Part shown: piece by piece, positions 27,751-39,712 of the stretch | Numbering within the stretch: the stretch's first letter is position 1 | How the letters are laid out: each line of letters starts with the position of its first letter | NCBI RefSeq assembly: GCF_949628265.1 | Contig: NC_088788.1 | Span: 11,346,001-11,410,000, forward strand | Source: Cloeon dipterum | Taxonomy: Eukaryota > Arthropoda > Insecta > Ephemeroptera > Baetidae | Direction of reading: 5' to 3' | DNA length: 64,000 bases | The notes under the pieces: generated by a model | The model's database searches: none | What the model saw: the letters and a program-made list of their open reading frames with translations, nothing else | What the model was told of the DNA's origin: nothing | Made by a program: the position numbers and the translations under genes

Positions 27751-28168
27751 GCCCTCCACGATGCGTTCGCTCGCCACGGTGAATTCCTGTTAATTTCCGA
27801 CTCAGACGAATATTTCTCGACGCGTCCTCGCGCTGGCTGCTTCAATTGACGTCAGATTATTTGGCCGTCCGCTGTCTAGTCTGGTTACTCCGTGTCGATT
27901 TTCGACGATTTCAGGCTGAAAAGTTCACTCGCCTAGCGACAAAAGCGCAGCGTACATCTTCAGCTGTGGCAGGTGCGTGTGGTGATGACCAAGGAGCTTA
28001 TCGTGGCGCTCGCAACCGGGCAGGGACACGCCCCTTTGTTTTTCTTCTGCTCCTATTCCCATGTGGTTGTTACATTCAATGCAGCGCTAAGGTAGTGCGT
28101 GTTCTGTGTTTCGTTGATATTGGAATTTTTGTTTTTCCGATTTGAGTGTAAATTTAAATCCCATCAAA
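27751..28168. promoter_or_regulatory. Divergent promoter of CCDC6 and ESF1
   Basis: The start codons of the two oppositely transcribed genes are only 418 bases apart, so regulatory DNA and both leaders must share this gap. A perfect palindromic CRE-type site, TGACGTCA, lies at 27847-27854. No TATA box is seen on either side. Binding by CREB/ATF factors is inference. Confidence 0.65.
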
Positions 28169-30752
28169 ATGCAGAGCGATGACAGGTTCAAACATGTGTC
28201 TACTGATCCGAAATTCAGGCGTTTGCCTCAAAAGGAGAGAAAAGTCAAAATTGACAAACGCTTCCAGTCCATGTTTAAGGTTCGTACAAAAATGTTTTAA
28301 TTTTGTTTCTTTGATTAAAATGTATTTTTTTACTTTTTTACAGGATTCTAAATTTAAAGTCAAGAGTTTAGTTGACAAAAGAGGAAGACCTGTCAATTTT
28401 GCCAGCACTGAAAATTACAAAAAGTACTATGAGCTCACTTCTTCAGAGGAAGACAGTGACGAAGACGATGACCAAGAAGAAGGAGAGCAGAAGCCAAAGG
28501 TGAAAAAAAACGTTAAAAGCTGAAGAGACAAAAAAACAATTCACTTTATTCGAGAGTCTCTAATTGACAAAAATGCAGTGAAGTGTTCACAGCTCAATTC
28601 AATCTCAATGTTTTTCAATTTTAGGTGCATGACAAAACCTCAAAGCAGAAAAAGGTTCAAGATGAGAAATCGGCATCTTCTGAAGAGGTAAAATAATTAA
28701 ATATCACTTTTCATTTTAATTTACTAAGCTTCAAAACAGGAGGACCAGGAGTCCGTTGATGATGTGTCTGGAGGAGAAGAAGCTGATGATGAGATAGATA
28801 AATCTCTGAATATAGACCAAGATGAAAAGAAATTGGTCACAAGTGAAGTAAGAGCAAAGTTGAAAGATCTCTCAGTGGATTACGCTAGAGGTGGTGGTCA
28901 ACTCTGCACAGACTCATCTTCAGATGATGAATCAAGCGAAGAAGAGGATGAAGTATGACAACCTTTGCTGACCAAGTTTCATTTTACTCAAAAATTTTTA
29001 TTAGGAATTGGAACATGAGTGGGGTGAGCTGGACAAGGATGCAGAAAAGACTGACGAAGCGACTTACAGATTGGCTGCTTGCAATATGGATTGGGACCGA
29101 ATCAAGTCTGATGATTTGATGGTCTTGTTTCACTCGTTTCTGCCTGGAGGTGGAACTATTAAAAAAGTCATGGTAATGATCAAATATTTAAAAAATTGCT
29201 AAAAATAATCAATATTTTTTGGTTTAGATTTTCCCGTCTGAATTTGGCAAGCAGTGCATGAAGGAAGAGGAGATCACTGGTCCCAAGGAACTTGCAGAGC
29301 TAACTACTGAGGAAACTGGCGAAGAGGAATGTAACACTGAAATCCTCCGCAAATACGAAATGCGCAAACTGAAGTACTTCTACGCGGTCATTGTCTGCGA
29401 TTCAGTCGCTACTGCTTCTCACATCTATGATGAATGCGATGGGCTGGAATTTGAGAGTAGCGCGACAAAACTGGACTTGAGATTCATTCCTGATGACCTG
29501 ACTTTTGACGAAGTAATTAAATTTCCATGCTCATGAGATATTCATATTAATTAATTACCTTTTTTTACAGGAGCCTCGTGACGAATGCAGCAAGCTCCCA
29601 GAAAGTGGGAAATATGTCCCTCAGTTCTTTACAGCAGGAGCTTTGACTCAGTCAAACTTTGAGCTGACCTGGGACGAAACAGACCCTCGCAGGGCTGGCA
29701 TCAACAAAAGAGTGTGGTCAAGCAAGGATAAAGACGTGGACGAGGATGTTTTGAGAACGTACGTGGCTCAAAGTTCAGATGAGGAGTCGGATGAAGGTAT
29801 GAAATCCATTTAAAATTCAATGCAGAGAAAAATTTAATTTTGATCACAGAAAAGCCGGATGCAGATGCTTATCGGGCGTTGTTGGAAGGTGACAAGAAGG
29901 AAGACGAAGGAAAAGATATGGAAATCACTTGGGGCGTCGATTTGCAGAATAAGGTTGATGAGAAAACCGAGGAGAAAATGAGGAAAGAGTCAGGTCTTGG
30001 CGAATTGACGCCTTTCGAGATGATGATGCAGAAGAAGAAAGAGAAGAGCAAGCAAAAGCGTCTAGCCAAGCAGGGAAAGAACAAGGACTCCAGTGACAAT
30101 GATGAGGATGACAATGTTCCCTTCAGCGATGATGATCTCCCTTCAGACGCTGAGGACATCAAGCGTGAACTCATGATGAGCACCGAGTCAAAGAATAAGA
30201 AAAAGAAAGGCAAGAAAGGTTCAAAGAAGCATGAAGAAGTGGATGACAAAAGAAAGGCTGAGCTTGAGCTGCTATTGATGGATGATGAGGGAGATCGACA
30301 CTTCAATTTCAGCAGTCACGTACCAAAGAAATCGCAAACTGCTAATGACTTTGAGGTTTGTAATTACAGCAATCGAATTTAATTTTTATTAACTATTTTG
30401 AATATTCCCAGGTTGACGTGAAGGACCCTCGGTTCAATGCTCTGTTCACCTCTCACCATTACAACATTGACCCATCAAATCCAAGTTACAAAGCAAATAA
30501 AGGAACACAGGCATTGGTTAGCGAGAAAATAAGGCGCCGTGGTAACGCAGAAGATGTAATAACTTGTCTTTTTCGTCATTATCTGCTCATTAAGTGATTG
30601 TTTTTTAGATACCTCAGGTACAAACACTGCAAACCCAATCTAAGGAGAAGAAATCTTCAATGGGCTCTGAAATTTCTAATCTGGTTAGAAATGTCAAGAG
30701 GAAGACCGAAGAAAATCAGTTGAGAAAATCAAAGTTGAAGAAGACAAAATAA
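28169..30752 (+). CDS. ESF1: ESF1 nucleolar pre-rRNA processing protein
   Basis: Ten exons (28169-28279, 28344-28499, 28625-28687, 28740-28952, 29005-29172, 29228-29512, 29571-29796, 29850-30355, 30412-30555, 30609-30752) join in phase to 671 residues. The N-terminus DDRFKHVSTDPKFRRLPQKE and KVKIDKRFQSMF is the signature of ESF1. Acidic Ser/Glu/Asp tracts alternate with the conserved RRM-like core (CNMDWDRIKSDDLMVLFHSF; LKYFYAVIVCDS). The C-terminus carries the NUC153-type segment DPRFNALFTSHHYNIDPSNP and a Lys-rich tail. ESF1 is needed for 18S rRNA maturation in the nucleolus in yeast. The donor at the end of exon 2 (GTGAAA) is weak, but homology and phase support it. An AATAAA overlaps the stop codon. 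Confidence 0.96.
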
Positions 30753-30753
30753 A
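30748..30753 (+). terminator. Poly(A) signal overlapping the ESF1 stop codon
   Basis: AATAAA at 30748-30753 contains the TAA stop (30750-30752). If used, the 3' untranslated region would be only about 15-30 bases. Confidence 0.5.
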
Positions 30754-30793
30754 TTTATATTAACACTTTATTACAAACATACAACGCATATAT

Positions 30794-30799
30794 TTTATT
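30794..30799 (-). terminator. Poly(A) signal of FIBP
   Basis: AATAAA on the minus strand, about 147 bases past the FIBP stop. A second TTTATT lies at 30766-30771, so FIBP and ESF1 transcripts may overlap tail to tail. Confidence 0.5.
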
Positions 30800-30945
30800 T
30801 TATTCTAATTTGGAGACTAGAACTCATCAACCCTACTAATATCAGACAGAAGAGCAAATTAATCTATCACGTTGAAATTCAGGGGGAAGTCTATTAGATA
30901 CCAGAGTTTGTAAAATTCCATACATTGGGATATGCAGCTTAAGTT

Positions 30946-32719
30946 TTATTTCTTCTCTTTTTTATCCTTGTGCAGGCAAATGAGACTGGTAGACAGGACT
31001 TTCATACAACGCTCCCATGATTGTCGCAATTCGGCTTCCCTGAAATACAAGATTTAATCTGCAGGGAATGCAATGCACATTTCAACGTCTTACCTCAACG
31101 CATCCATTTCTAGTGCAGAGTAGGTGTAAGCTTCAAGGAAGATGGAGAGGTCGGCTCTTGACCAGTGAGCGGCGTACCAGGGCTCCAGACATTTCTCCAC
31201 CATGTCGATGAACAAAGTTCTCATTTCTCTGCTTCTGTGCAGTCCACACGAGATCCCCAAAATTGCCCTGGTGTAGGTTTTGAAGTTGTTCTCCACATCT
31301 TGAAACACTTTTTCAAGCATTTGAGGCTTTACTTTGGTGCAGACCAGGCTGAAACTCTCGACAAATTAGTCTTACACCTTTTTCTTCTCAGCTAGCGCTA
31401 TTTACTGCTTGTGCTCTCTGTCCTTGTCCAGCATGACGCGCAGGTCCTTCAGGTCGAGCAGAAATTCTCTGTCAAACTCAGTGTCGTCTTGTTCTGGTCC
31501 CTGTTCTTTGCAAGTCCAGTTCGCCATTATTGCGTGGGCGCAGTGTGACAGGTCTTGGAATGACAAGTACTGCAATTTTCTTTTTGTACAGTCAAATCTC
31601 AAGCTTCCTAGGAACACGACTGTGGCGTAACTCCTAAATAAAAAGTTATTTTAGTCCGTCAATTTTCTTTTTTTAGTCCCAAAAAATATATTTAAGGCTG
31701 AGTTTGCAAATTTGGCAATGTGCAGAAATGTACCAATGCGCAAAACATCTTAATTATGTTTTGCACAAATATGCACAGTAAAACCAAACATACAATTTTG
31801 AGTGCGGGAAAACGAAAAACTGCAGAAAACTCGGCTCATTTTTTGAGATGCTGTTAATTTTCTTAATTTTAATTTTTTGGGACAAAATACGGTTTATTTG
31901 CAAACCTTGCTATTTGGACAAATTATAATATAAAAAATTGCCTCCTTTGGAAAATTAATCCTATCATTCATTGAGAAATTGCTAAGCGAACTAAAACTGG
32001 TAATTTGTCTTCAAGTTACTTTATGACAACCTTCGCTTTTTGTAAATAAACCCCATTGAAGATTTATTGGCTAAAAATGTAAAAAATTACTTTGCTAATT
32101 CTTTGTCCAAGGCAAAGTTGTCAATGATGTTCTTGACAACTAATCCAGGCATCTCCTCAACCACTTTGAAAACTCGTTTGGCATTGTCGAACTGGCGTCT
32201 ACACGACAGAATATTGATTCCAGTGCGCTCACTCAAGTCATCCAAGTCCTTTCTGTTTCTGGTTGAGAGTTTCTTGCCTAGAATATCCCGATAAACTGCA
32301 TCATCAAACTTATAGTATCTGAAAAGCAGAAAGAGTAAGAGAATTGCGCCCTCTCAATTATACCTTGAAATACCTTTGGATAAGCATGCTCATTATTTGC
32401 GGCTCTATTTGAAATTCTAGTTGGTGGTCCTTGATCTTTGCTGGATTATGAAGAAGACGTTCTAAAAGACTGTACGTTCTGTAGTGGTCCTCAATTTCAC
32501 TTTGTAACATTTCAACATTGGATCCTTGTTGGAGAAGTGCTTTTCCTTTCAACTGGCAAACAGCTTCAATCGCTTTCGAAATAGAAATTTATTTAAAAAA
32601 ATTTCCAGTTTGGTGAAAAATAACAAACCTGATACTCCTTCAACCCAGAGTTCGTATATTTCATTGTCGATTAATGTATAATTGCTGACAAAAATTTCCA
32701 TCGTCGTGGAGAAATCCAT
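30946..32719 (-). CDS. FIBP: Acidic FGF intracellular-binding protein
   Basis: Six exons (32719-32629, 32572-32374, 32318-32091, 31633-31406, 31348-31094, 31039-30946) join in phase to 364 residues, the same length as human FIBP. Conserved blocks include [26 protein letters not shown], the central [20 protein letters not shown] and [18 protein letters not shown], then [17 protein letters not shown] and the LVCTKVKP join. The exon 4/5 junction was placed with donor CA|GTAAAT and acceptor TTTCAG, because only this keeps the family's LVCT motif in frame. In vertebrates FIBP binds intracellular FGF1 and is linked to growth regulation; its biochemical activity is not established. It converges with ESF1, the stops being 194 bases apart. 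Confidence 0.95.
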
Positions 32720-35430
32720 GGTTGGCAGTTTAAGTCAATAGCTTAAACTGTTCAGATTATTTTTTATGTTCGCTCCAAGACCTAAAACGTACAAAGAATC
32801 GGTTAAAATCGTTCCCTCGTATCAAAAATTAAATTGGAAATACAAAAAATAAAATTCCTCTTATGCAATCATAGTCGGGGGCCAGGTGCATACCAGATCT
32901 AAACGATCTAAACGAAGCAAAAGAGTGAAGTCAGCGAAGTGCCATAAAATATTTTTTGTGAATAATTGTGTCTGGCCCAATCTTAATGTGGTCAATGTGG
33001 TTGACGCAAAATTGTTGTTGTTGTTATTTTGCTTTTTGTTCGACTGACTGACAGGTTAGTGGCTAGCGGATTGAATGGGCGTGTCCGCGTGGGCGGCCGC
33101 CCCTCCGCCGCTAGCAGCTGTTCATAGTTCAAGAGCGAATGAGAGTGGTTAACAAGTAAGCTGCAACGCTGCAAGCTCCAGTCCTGTTCCTGTCCTGTGA
33201 TTGCGATAATGCAATTATGTGGATTTTGATTATTTTGATAACATTCAATATTGCTGACCTCACGGACAACGATTCACTCTGCTGCAATAATAATTGCTGA
33301 TATCAAAAGTGGAATGTCAGATAACCAACTTGAATGCTTCATCGGCTTCGTCACACGTTTTTAGTTTTGAATGTGACTGACTCTAAAGCTGAAACAAGAA
33401 AACATTGCAAGACGACACCTTTTACTGAACAAACTGTCTGCTTACATCTGGATGGAATGATGAATGGTAATGAGTATGGAAATTGATTTTGCCTATTTTC
33501 CGTGTTGTTTCTGTTTTGCGTCATGATAGAAACGTTCTCCGTTACAGCTGGTGTGGAAATCATTTTGATTGACATAAAATTTTGCAATGTTTGATGGAGC
33601 TCCAAAAGTGCACAGAAATTTGAAAGAGATATTAAACAATATTATTTATTTGGTTTTGCTTAACATTCCCATATAATAATTATGCAACACGAACCACCAC
33701 TGTAAGAGCGAGTTAAATTCAATTTTACTTTTATTTTCAAAATTTATTTTACAGGAATAAAGAGTATATAATATATATACTAAAGTTATCCATTTAACAA
33801 ATTTAAATTGAACTCTAGATAACTTTTTGGTCTCTATCCATAATGTTTCTGGTCTAGGTCCTATTCGCAAAGATTAAACTTTATTGGCGAGAAAGCTTTA
33901 GTGTATGTGAACTGAACTCTCCCAAGATAATAATTCAGAAACCTAAATTCACATTCAGACCTTAACTATTCGAGTGTCCGTTTCCTGTACACATTGTAAT
34001 TTATCCCTATGCTATTTTAGCACAGTATAAAATAAATTTACGCAGTTGATAGTGGAATGGATAGGCAATTAAGTTGATTAGAAGGCAGCAATAAGATATC
34101 AAACACAATACTTGTGCAATAATTCATGAACACCCGTGGCGACCAGATATCTCTATATGGTCAGCCAGAAGAATGCCATTTATTTTGAAATGTTGAAGAC
34201 CTTGAGAAAAGGTCAAACAACAGTTTCTCAACAACAAACATCCCTTAAGAAAGTTCTATTATATTTGGGACAGCGGGGTCATTTATAATGTTAATCCGTA
34301 TGCTAGTGAATTTCGTAAATTTCAAAAGAACCAAATCCGACACGCACATCTGGATGTTTGCACGAACAACAATTACAGCAATGTTGATTTATGACCCATA
34401 CATGTGAGGGTGAATGAGCCTTATTCTTATTGTGACAGGACGCCGTGCTCGGTGGTAGACATTGGGGGTTAGTGAAGTGAACCAAATGAGTGCAACTGAC
34501 AATTAACAAGATTCACTATTGGCTTTTTCTTTCACCAACCAATTGTAAGGCGATTTTGGAGTTTGGACGTGCAGGAGAGAAGAGCTCTGTCCGCGAGGAA
34601 AATGTAGTCTTTCGAGAAATTCCAGACTAACAATACGTAGTCACAAGGAAACTGTACGAACATTTCTGTGACAAAAGAAGACGCGCCTGCCTGCTGCTGC
34701 TGCATATGTGTTGCAGCGAGAGAAGCAAGAGCACGGCAATTGCAATCTGCTAGTGACCAACAAACTTATCACACGTAAAAGGTTATCTAAACTGTGAGTA
34801 CACAGCCAAATCGCGAAGAAGTGCCTGAAGGTCACAAAGTGAAAGACATACGAGATAAACGCGCGAATTCGGGAAAAGAATCTTAATTTGTAAATTATAA
34901 TGCACAAGTATTGAGGTTTTTTTATTTAATTCTATATATACGTTAACTTAAACCGAATCCATTTCGCTTTTTATTCCTGCATTTTCTTTCTAAATCTGCT
35001 TCGATTATTAATCGGTAATCGTAAAACATCATTGTAAAAACTAGCTTAAAATTTAATTTCGAAGGTAATTAACGTAATTAATCACAATAAGAGTCAGCTT
35101 GCTAAAACAGACATTTACAACATCTCTACTGCATGTCCACACATTAATGTTTGGGACATAATATTACACGCGTATTTAATACTTATTATTGATATGGAAA
35201 AGCTACGGTTTCTGCCGGGTTACACATCTCGCCAGTTCTTATGGGAATCCCATGTAAAAGTAGGGGTGGCGAAAACTGTAACTCGGCGGTGAACACTGTA
35301 ATTTTACCATAACACATTCGTGCGTTTGTAAATTTCATTCACTTGTATTCACACTCAAGAAACTATAAAATATATTTCTCATTTTTGTTTCAGCTGGGGC
35401 CGGTTAGCCATATAGCCAGCAAAGACAAAT
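32720..35430. other. Intergenic region upstream of FIBP and SNM1A
   Basis: 2.7 kb without a recognisable gene. 33,040-33,180 is CG-rich and may hold the FIBP promoter. An acceptor TTTCAG ending at 35393 suggests a 5' untranslated intron in SNM1A, with its first exon somewhere upstream. A hairpin repeat lies at 35,203-35,290 (separate entry). The rest is AT-rich and featureless to me. Confidence 0.45.
35203..35290. repeat. Palindromic dispersed repeat, copy 1
   Basis: About 88 bases. The outer arms CCGGGTTACA and TGTAACTCGG pair over 10 positions (one G-T), then TCGCCA pairs with TGGCGA. The loop contains the self-complementary ATGGGAATCCCAT. A second copy at 59,496-59,577 shares about 80 percent of positions by eye. 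Identity unknown: MITE remnant or structured RNA. Confidence 0.7.
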
Positions 35431-38400
35431 ATGGCGAAGAAGAGAGTTTTTGATTTCAATTGTGATTCCTTTTTGCCCAAGATCTCAAAGGGACACAAGA
35501 TAGGGAGCAATGTCTCCATGATATCTACCAGCAGTCGTTTATCGCTGGCAGCAAACCGTCAAATCTTTGCCAGGAGACCTAACGAACTTCCAACACAATC
35601 AGTTGATCCAGCGCTTCCTCGCCCAGAAACAGATAGCAACATCACTGCAGCCAAGAAGAGTTCCAACGACACAGCAGAGCCGTCAACTTCAAAAATGAGT
35701 CACGACTACACAAAACCAGGTTTTAATTCTTTTCCCAGTTAAATTCGTCTCATCTTGATTTGATTTTTAATTAAATGATGTTTCTTTTCCTAATATTTAA
35801 TTATTCAACAAAATATAATATTAATTTTGCAAATCACTTTATTAGGGCCGTCCACGTTGCCAGAGAAACATCCTCTCAAAAGAGTTTCTCCCAGTCCTCC
35901 GCCAAATAAGCACAAATCACCAATCAGACATTCAAAGGCTCTAATTGATCCTCCAATTGAGCCAGCGCTTCCTCGCTCTGAAACAAATTGCAACAACACT
36001 GCAGCCAAGACTGCCAAGAGTTCTGAATGCACAGCAAATCCATCATCATCAAAGTTGAGCCTCAAGTCGCCAAAACCAGGTTTCAAGTCGTTTCCCAAAT
36101 TGTCAATTTCATGTTTAATTTCTTATTCATTTTGGCTAACATATTATCCAGTTATGACTGAAATCTCCTCATTGTTGGACTGTTGGTTATTTTATATAAT
36201 TTTTAATTTTAATATAAATAATTTATTGATTAGGGCCGTCAACCAAGTCAGCAAAAAGTCCACTTAAGAGAGCTTGTCCTGGTCCTTCGCAAAATCGGCA
36301 CAAATCCCCAAGACATTCAGAAGAAAAACGATTGAAAAGGCTACCTCACCCAATACATGAGCTATTAGACGAGGAATTTGAAGAGGATGAAGCTCCTCTT
36401 CCCAAAGTACAAAAAACTCCATCAAAATCCCCTCGAAAGCGTGTGGCCAAAGGAACGCCTTCTAAAGCAGGTCCTAGTCCTGCAAAGTCGTACAGGAAAT
36501 CCCCTCGAAAACCTCTTGATGCTCTGGGATTTTGCAAGATTTGCCAGCTTCCCTTGGTGTGCATCAAAATTCCGGAATACCAACATACAAGAGAGTGTGA
36601 AGTGCCTGATGACAGCCCAGGTTTGTGAGCGCGGTTTACTCTTAAGTTATACAATATTGTAATTTTTTTATCCTTTTTTAGAATGCCCTGATGGCGTTGA
36701 ATGCAAATCATGCGACAGAACGCACTACACCCAGTTCAAGCACACAGAGCTTGCTTTGCTTAGGGCAAATGACTCAGATGTAAAAGTGATTAATGAAGAA
36801 GAACCTCCCGAGGAAATGACTGTTGAGCCAGACTTGCCGGGTTTTAGCAAAAAACGCTCAAAAAGGTCCAACAAAGTGGGCGATAATCCGTTTCTTAGTG
36901 ATTCTGAGGATGGTGATAACGACGCGCATGAAGAGGAGGAGGAGGAGCATGGAGCTGAAGTAGGGTCTAACAACCAAGATGTTGAACAAGAAGAAAAGAA
37001 AGATTCCCCTGTACAACCTTGTGTTGGAGGTGTATGTGATGAAAATAAGGTCTCAGTTTCTTTCACCGCTAATGGGGAAACCATCAAGGTAAAAAATTAA
37101 AAATAAAGTGAATTGATTGTTACAGGGTTATAATTTGAATCATCTAATTTTACTTTGATTCATCATGTCTTGTGTGCTTGCTTATTATTTAACTGCTCTT
37201 TAGGAACTAAAATTGATCCAGCTCTAGAAATAAAATTAAGCAAACGCTGGAGACGCTTGGAATCAAAGAAAATTATAATCGTTTCTCTTATTGACGCGAT
37301 TTTAGTACATTTCCTGCTAATCCAAATCACTGTTAATAACGTGTAAAAGTATGTTTTTTAAAACCAATTTTTATCTCTTGGTTTTCTAGTTCTGTGCAAA
37401 CGATGATGGTTGGGAGGATAACGACTGCAATGAATGCTCTGGTCTAGTGAGTTCCACTTGCAGATGTGGAAGAAATTTGGTCGTGCAGACCAAATCCAAA
37501 GAGGTAGACACTTAACTAAACTATCAGAGTCCAATTTTACTAATACAACTTGTCTAAACCAGGCTTTTTACAAGAAGCAGATGGAAGGTAAAAACGGAAT
37601 GCGTAAACATTAGTTACATTTTACTGAAATATGGAAGATTCAAAATAATGTACTACAATTCATTTAAACTCTTATGTGGTAATAGTAACTTATCGTTTAT
37701 ATGAAGACAAGTCGTAAAATTAAGCAAATTTTTAAAGGGCTGATCATAAAGTAGCAATACTTTGACCGTGGCTTGGAATTTGCGTTTGTTTAGCTAAAAA
37801 GAAATGGGCGAGCAACCCGATCATGAATAAGCAACGCAGCAAAGACTCGTCAGCAGCTTCTCTGTCTTCCGTCCCATCTGTGGCTGACACCAAAAGCCGT
37901 GGTTGCCCTTCATACAAGCTCATCAGAGACACCAGTTTTGCCGTCGACGCCTTCAGTCACGGCAAAATCCCCAACGTCAAATTCCACTTCCTGAGTCACT
38001 TCCATTATGACCACTACATCGGATTGAACAAACACTTCAGCGGCATCATTTACTGCAGTCAGATCACAGGTAACACCATTATTTAATTTTAAACAAGTTT
38101 AAAAGGATTTTTTGCAGCAAACTTGGTGAAGCATCACTTCAAGTTTGGTGATAGACAGCTGAGAGTGTTGCCTATGGATGAAACCATTGTTGTAGATGGA
38201 GTTAAAGTTACTGCGCTTGATGCAAACCAGTAAGTACTGTTGAACCGTATTTAATATTAAATTAAAATAGCACTCTTTAAATTTTTCCGGCCACAAAGCA
38301 GTTACATCTGGTCGACAACTTTGGCTAACTCTACTCCCTAACAGACTTTTCCCCTCTTTGCTTAGTTTTAAATAAAAATATTTTACCTCTGTTCCTAAAT

Positions 38401-39553
38401 TTGTATGAGCTGACTTATTTAATTTCAACTCACTCCACGATTTTTAGTCATAAATTAATTTAACAATTAAATTTATTTCCGCATTACAAGGTAATATGTA
38501 CTAGTTTGTGAAATTTAAAGCAGTTTATCCTTTTTTCAAAAAATAAATATCTTTTGCACGGCTATTTATTTATGTTTTCAGTTGTCCTGGCGCGGTGATG
38601 TTGCTCTTTCAACTGCTTGACGGAACAAATGTTGTTCACACTGGTGACTTTCGATTTTCACCCTCAATGGAGTCGTACTCCGCCTTTTGGAACATACAGA
38701 TTGACGTTTTACACCTGGACACTACGTAAATTTTTAAGCAATCTTGATATTGTCTGAATATTAACTGTCTGAACTGCAGCTACTGCAACGAAAAATATGA
38801 TTTTGAGTCACAAGAGGAAATTCTTCAGTTGGTAGGAAATTTAGCTGAGGAAAGATTTCAACTAGCCAACAAGAAGTGCCTTTTTGTCTGTGGCTCCTAC
38901 ACGATTGGTAATTTGAGTATGATTGTCAAGATAAATTATCAATATACTTCTAATTATAAAGGGAAGGAAAAGGTTTTCTTGGAAATCGCTCGAAAACTTA
39001 ACTCCAAGATTTACGCAGCTGAACCTGGCAAGAAGAAAATTTTAAAAATGCTAGATGACCCTCATATTTCGGAATATATGGTTGAAAAATCTGAAGAAGC
39101 CAACATCCATGTATTGCCGAACGGAAAGCTGCATTACTCAGTGAGCTCACCATTCCAAGAAGCATGAATTTCATCTAAAATTGAATCTCCTTTTCCAGCA
39201 CTTGTCTAATTATTTGAACACTGTAAATAAGAAGGGTCGCAGATTTACATCCATCGTTGCTTTCAACCCAACAGGATGGCAGCATAGTTCAAAGCGAATT
39301 GAATTGTACCGAGAGCAGACTTCTGGAAATATTACTATCTTTGGTAAAAAATTTAATTCGTAAAATCAGCAAGCCTTACATTAATTAAATTTCAGGTGTA
39401 CCATACAGTGAGCATTCTTCTTTTTCTGAGCTGAAGAGATTTGTCAAATTCCTGAAACCACGCAGAGTCATTCCTACAGTCAGATCCAAAGGCTGTTCCT
39501 GGCAGGACATTAGCATGAAATGCAACAACTGGCTCTCTGAAGGAAAACTTTGA
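35431..39553 (+). CDS. DCLRE1A: DNA cross-link repair nuclease SNM1A/Pso2 (DCLRE1A)
   Basis: Thirteen coding exons (35431-35719, 35846-36079, 36234-36620, 36682-37088, 37390-37503, 37563-37587, 37794-38069, 38118-38229, 38582-38725, 38780-38907, 38962-39140, 39199-39343, 39396-39553) join in phase to 865 residues. The N-terminal third is basic and Ser/Pro-rich. A UBZ4-type finger ([10 protein letters not shown]...HTREC) is followed by [11 protein letters not shown], as in vertebrate SNM1A. The C-terminal metallo-beta-lactamase/beta-CASP nuclease has the metal motif [37 protein letters not shown]-like CGSYTIGKEKVF and PYSEHSS. All expected metal ligands are visible. It is a 5' exonuclease that processes interstrand crosslinks, recruited through ubiquitin-PCNA by the UBZ. 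Exons 1-3 show an internal duplication (see findings). A poly(A) signal lies at 39707-39712. Confidence 0.96.
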
Positions 39554-39706
39554 AATACTCTTTGGAAGTCATATTTAGACTAAGGAAATTCCCTGAAATA
39601 TAGTATTGCGCTTCCTAAGTACAATTTAGCCTGTAGACGAAAAATTCTAACACATTTTTGTATGGCACTTATTTTTCTATGTATTAAGAATATATATTTC
39701 CCAACA

Positions 39707-39712
39707 AATAAA
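39707..39712 (+). terminator. Poly(A) signal of SNM1A
   Basis: AATAAA 154 bases past the stop codon. Confidence 0.6.

Noticed and set aside
31740-31775. Small hairpin GCAAAACAT/ATGTTTTGC in a FIBP intron
   Set aside because: A 9-bp stem in AT-rich DNA is expected by chance.
35203-35290. Hammerhead or twister ribozyme
   Set aside because: The hammerhead core CUGANGA and the twister conserved nucleotides are absent; only a GAAA is shared.
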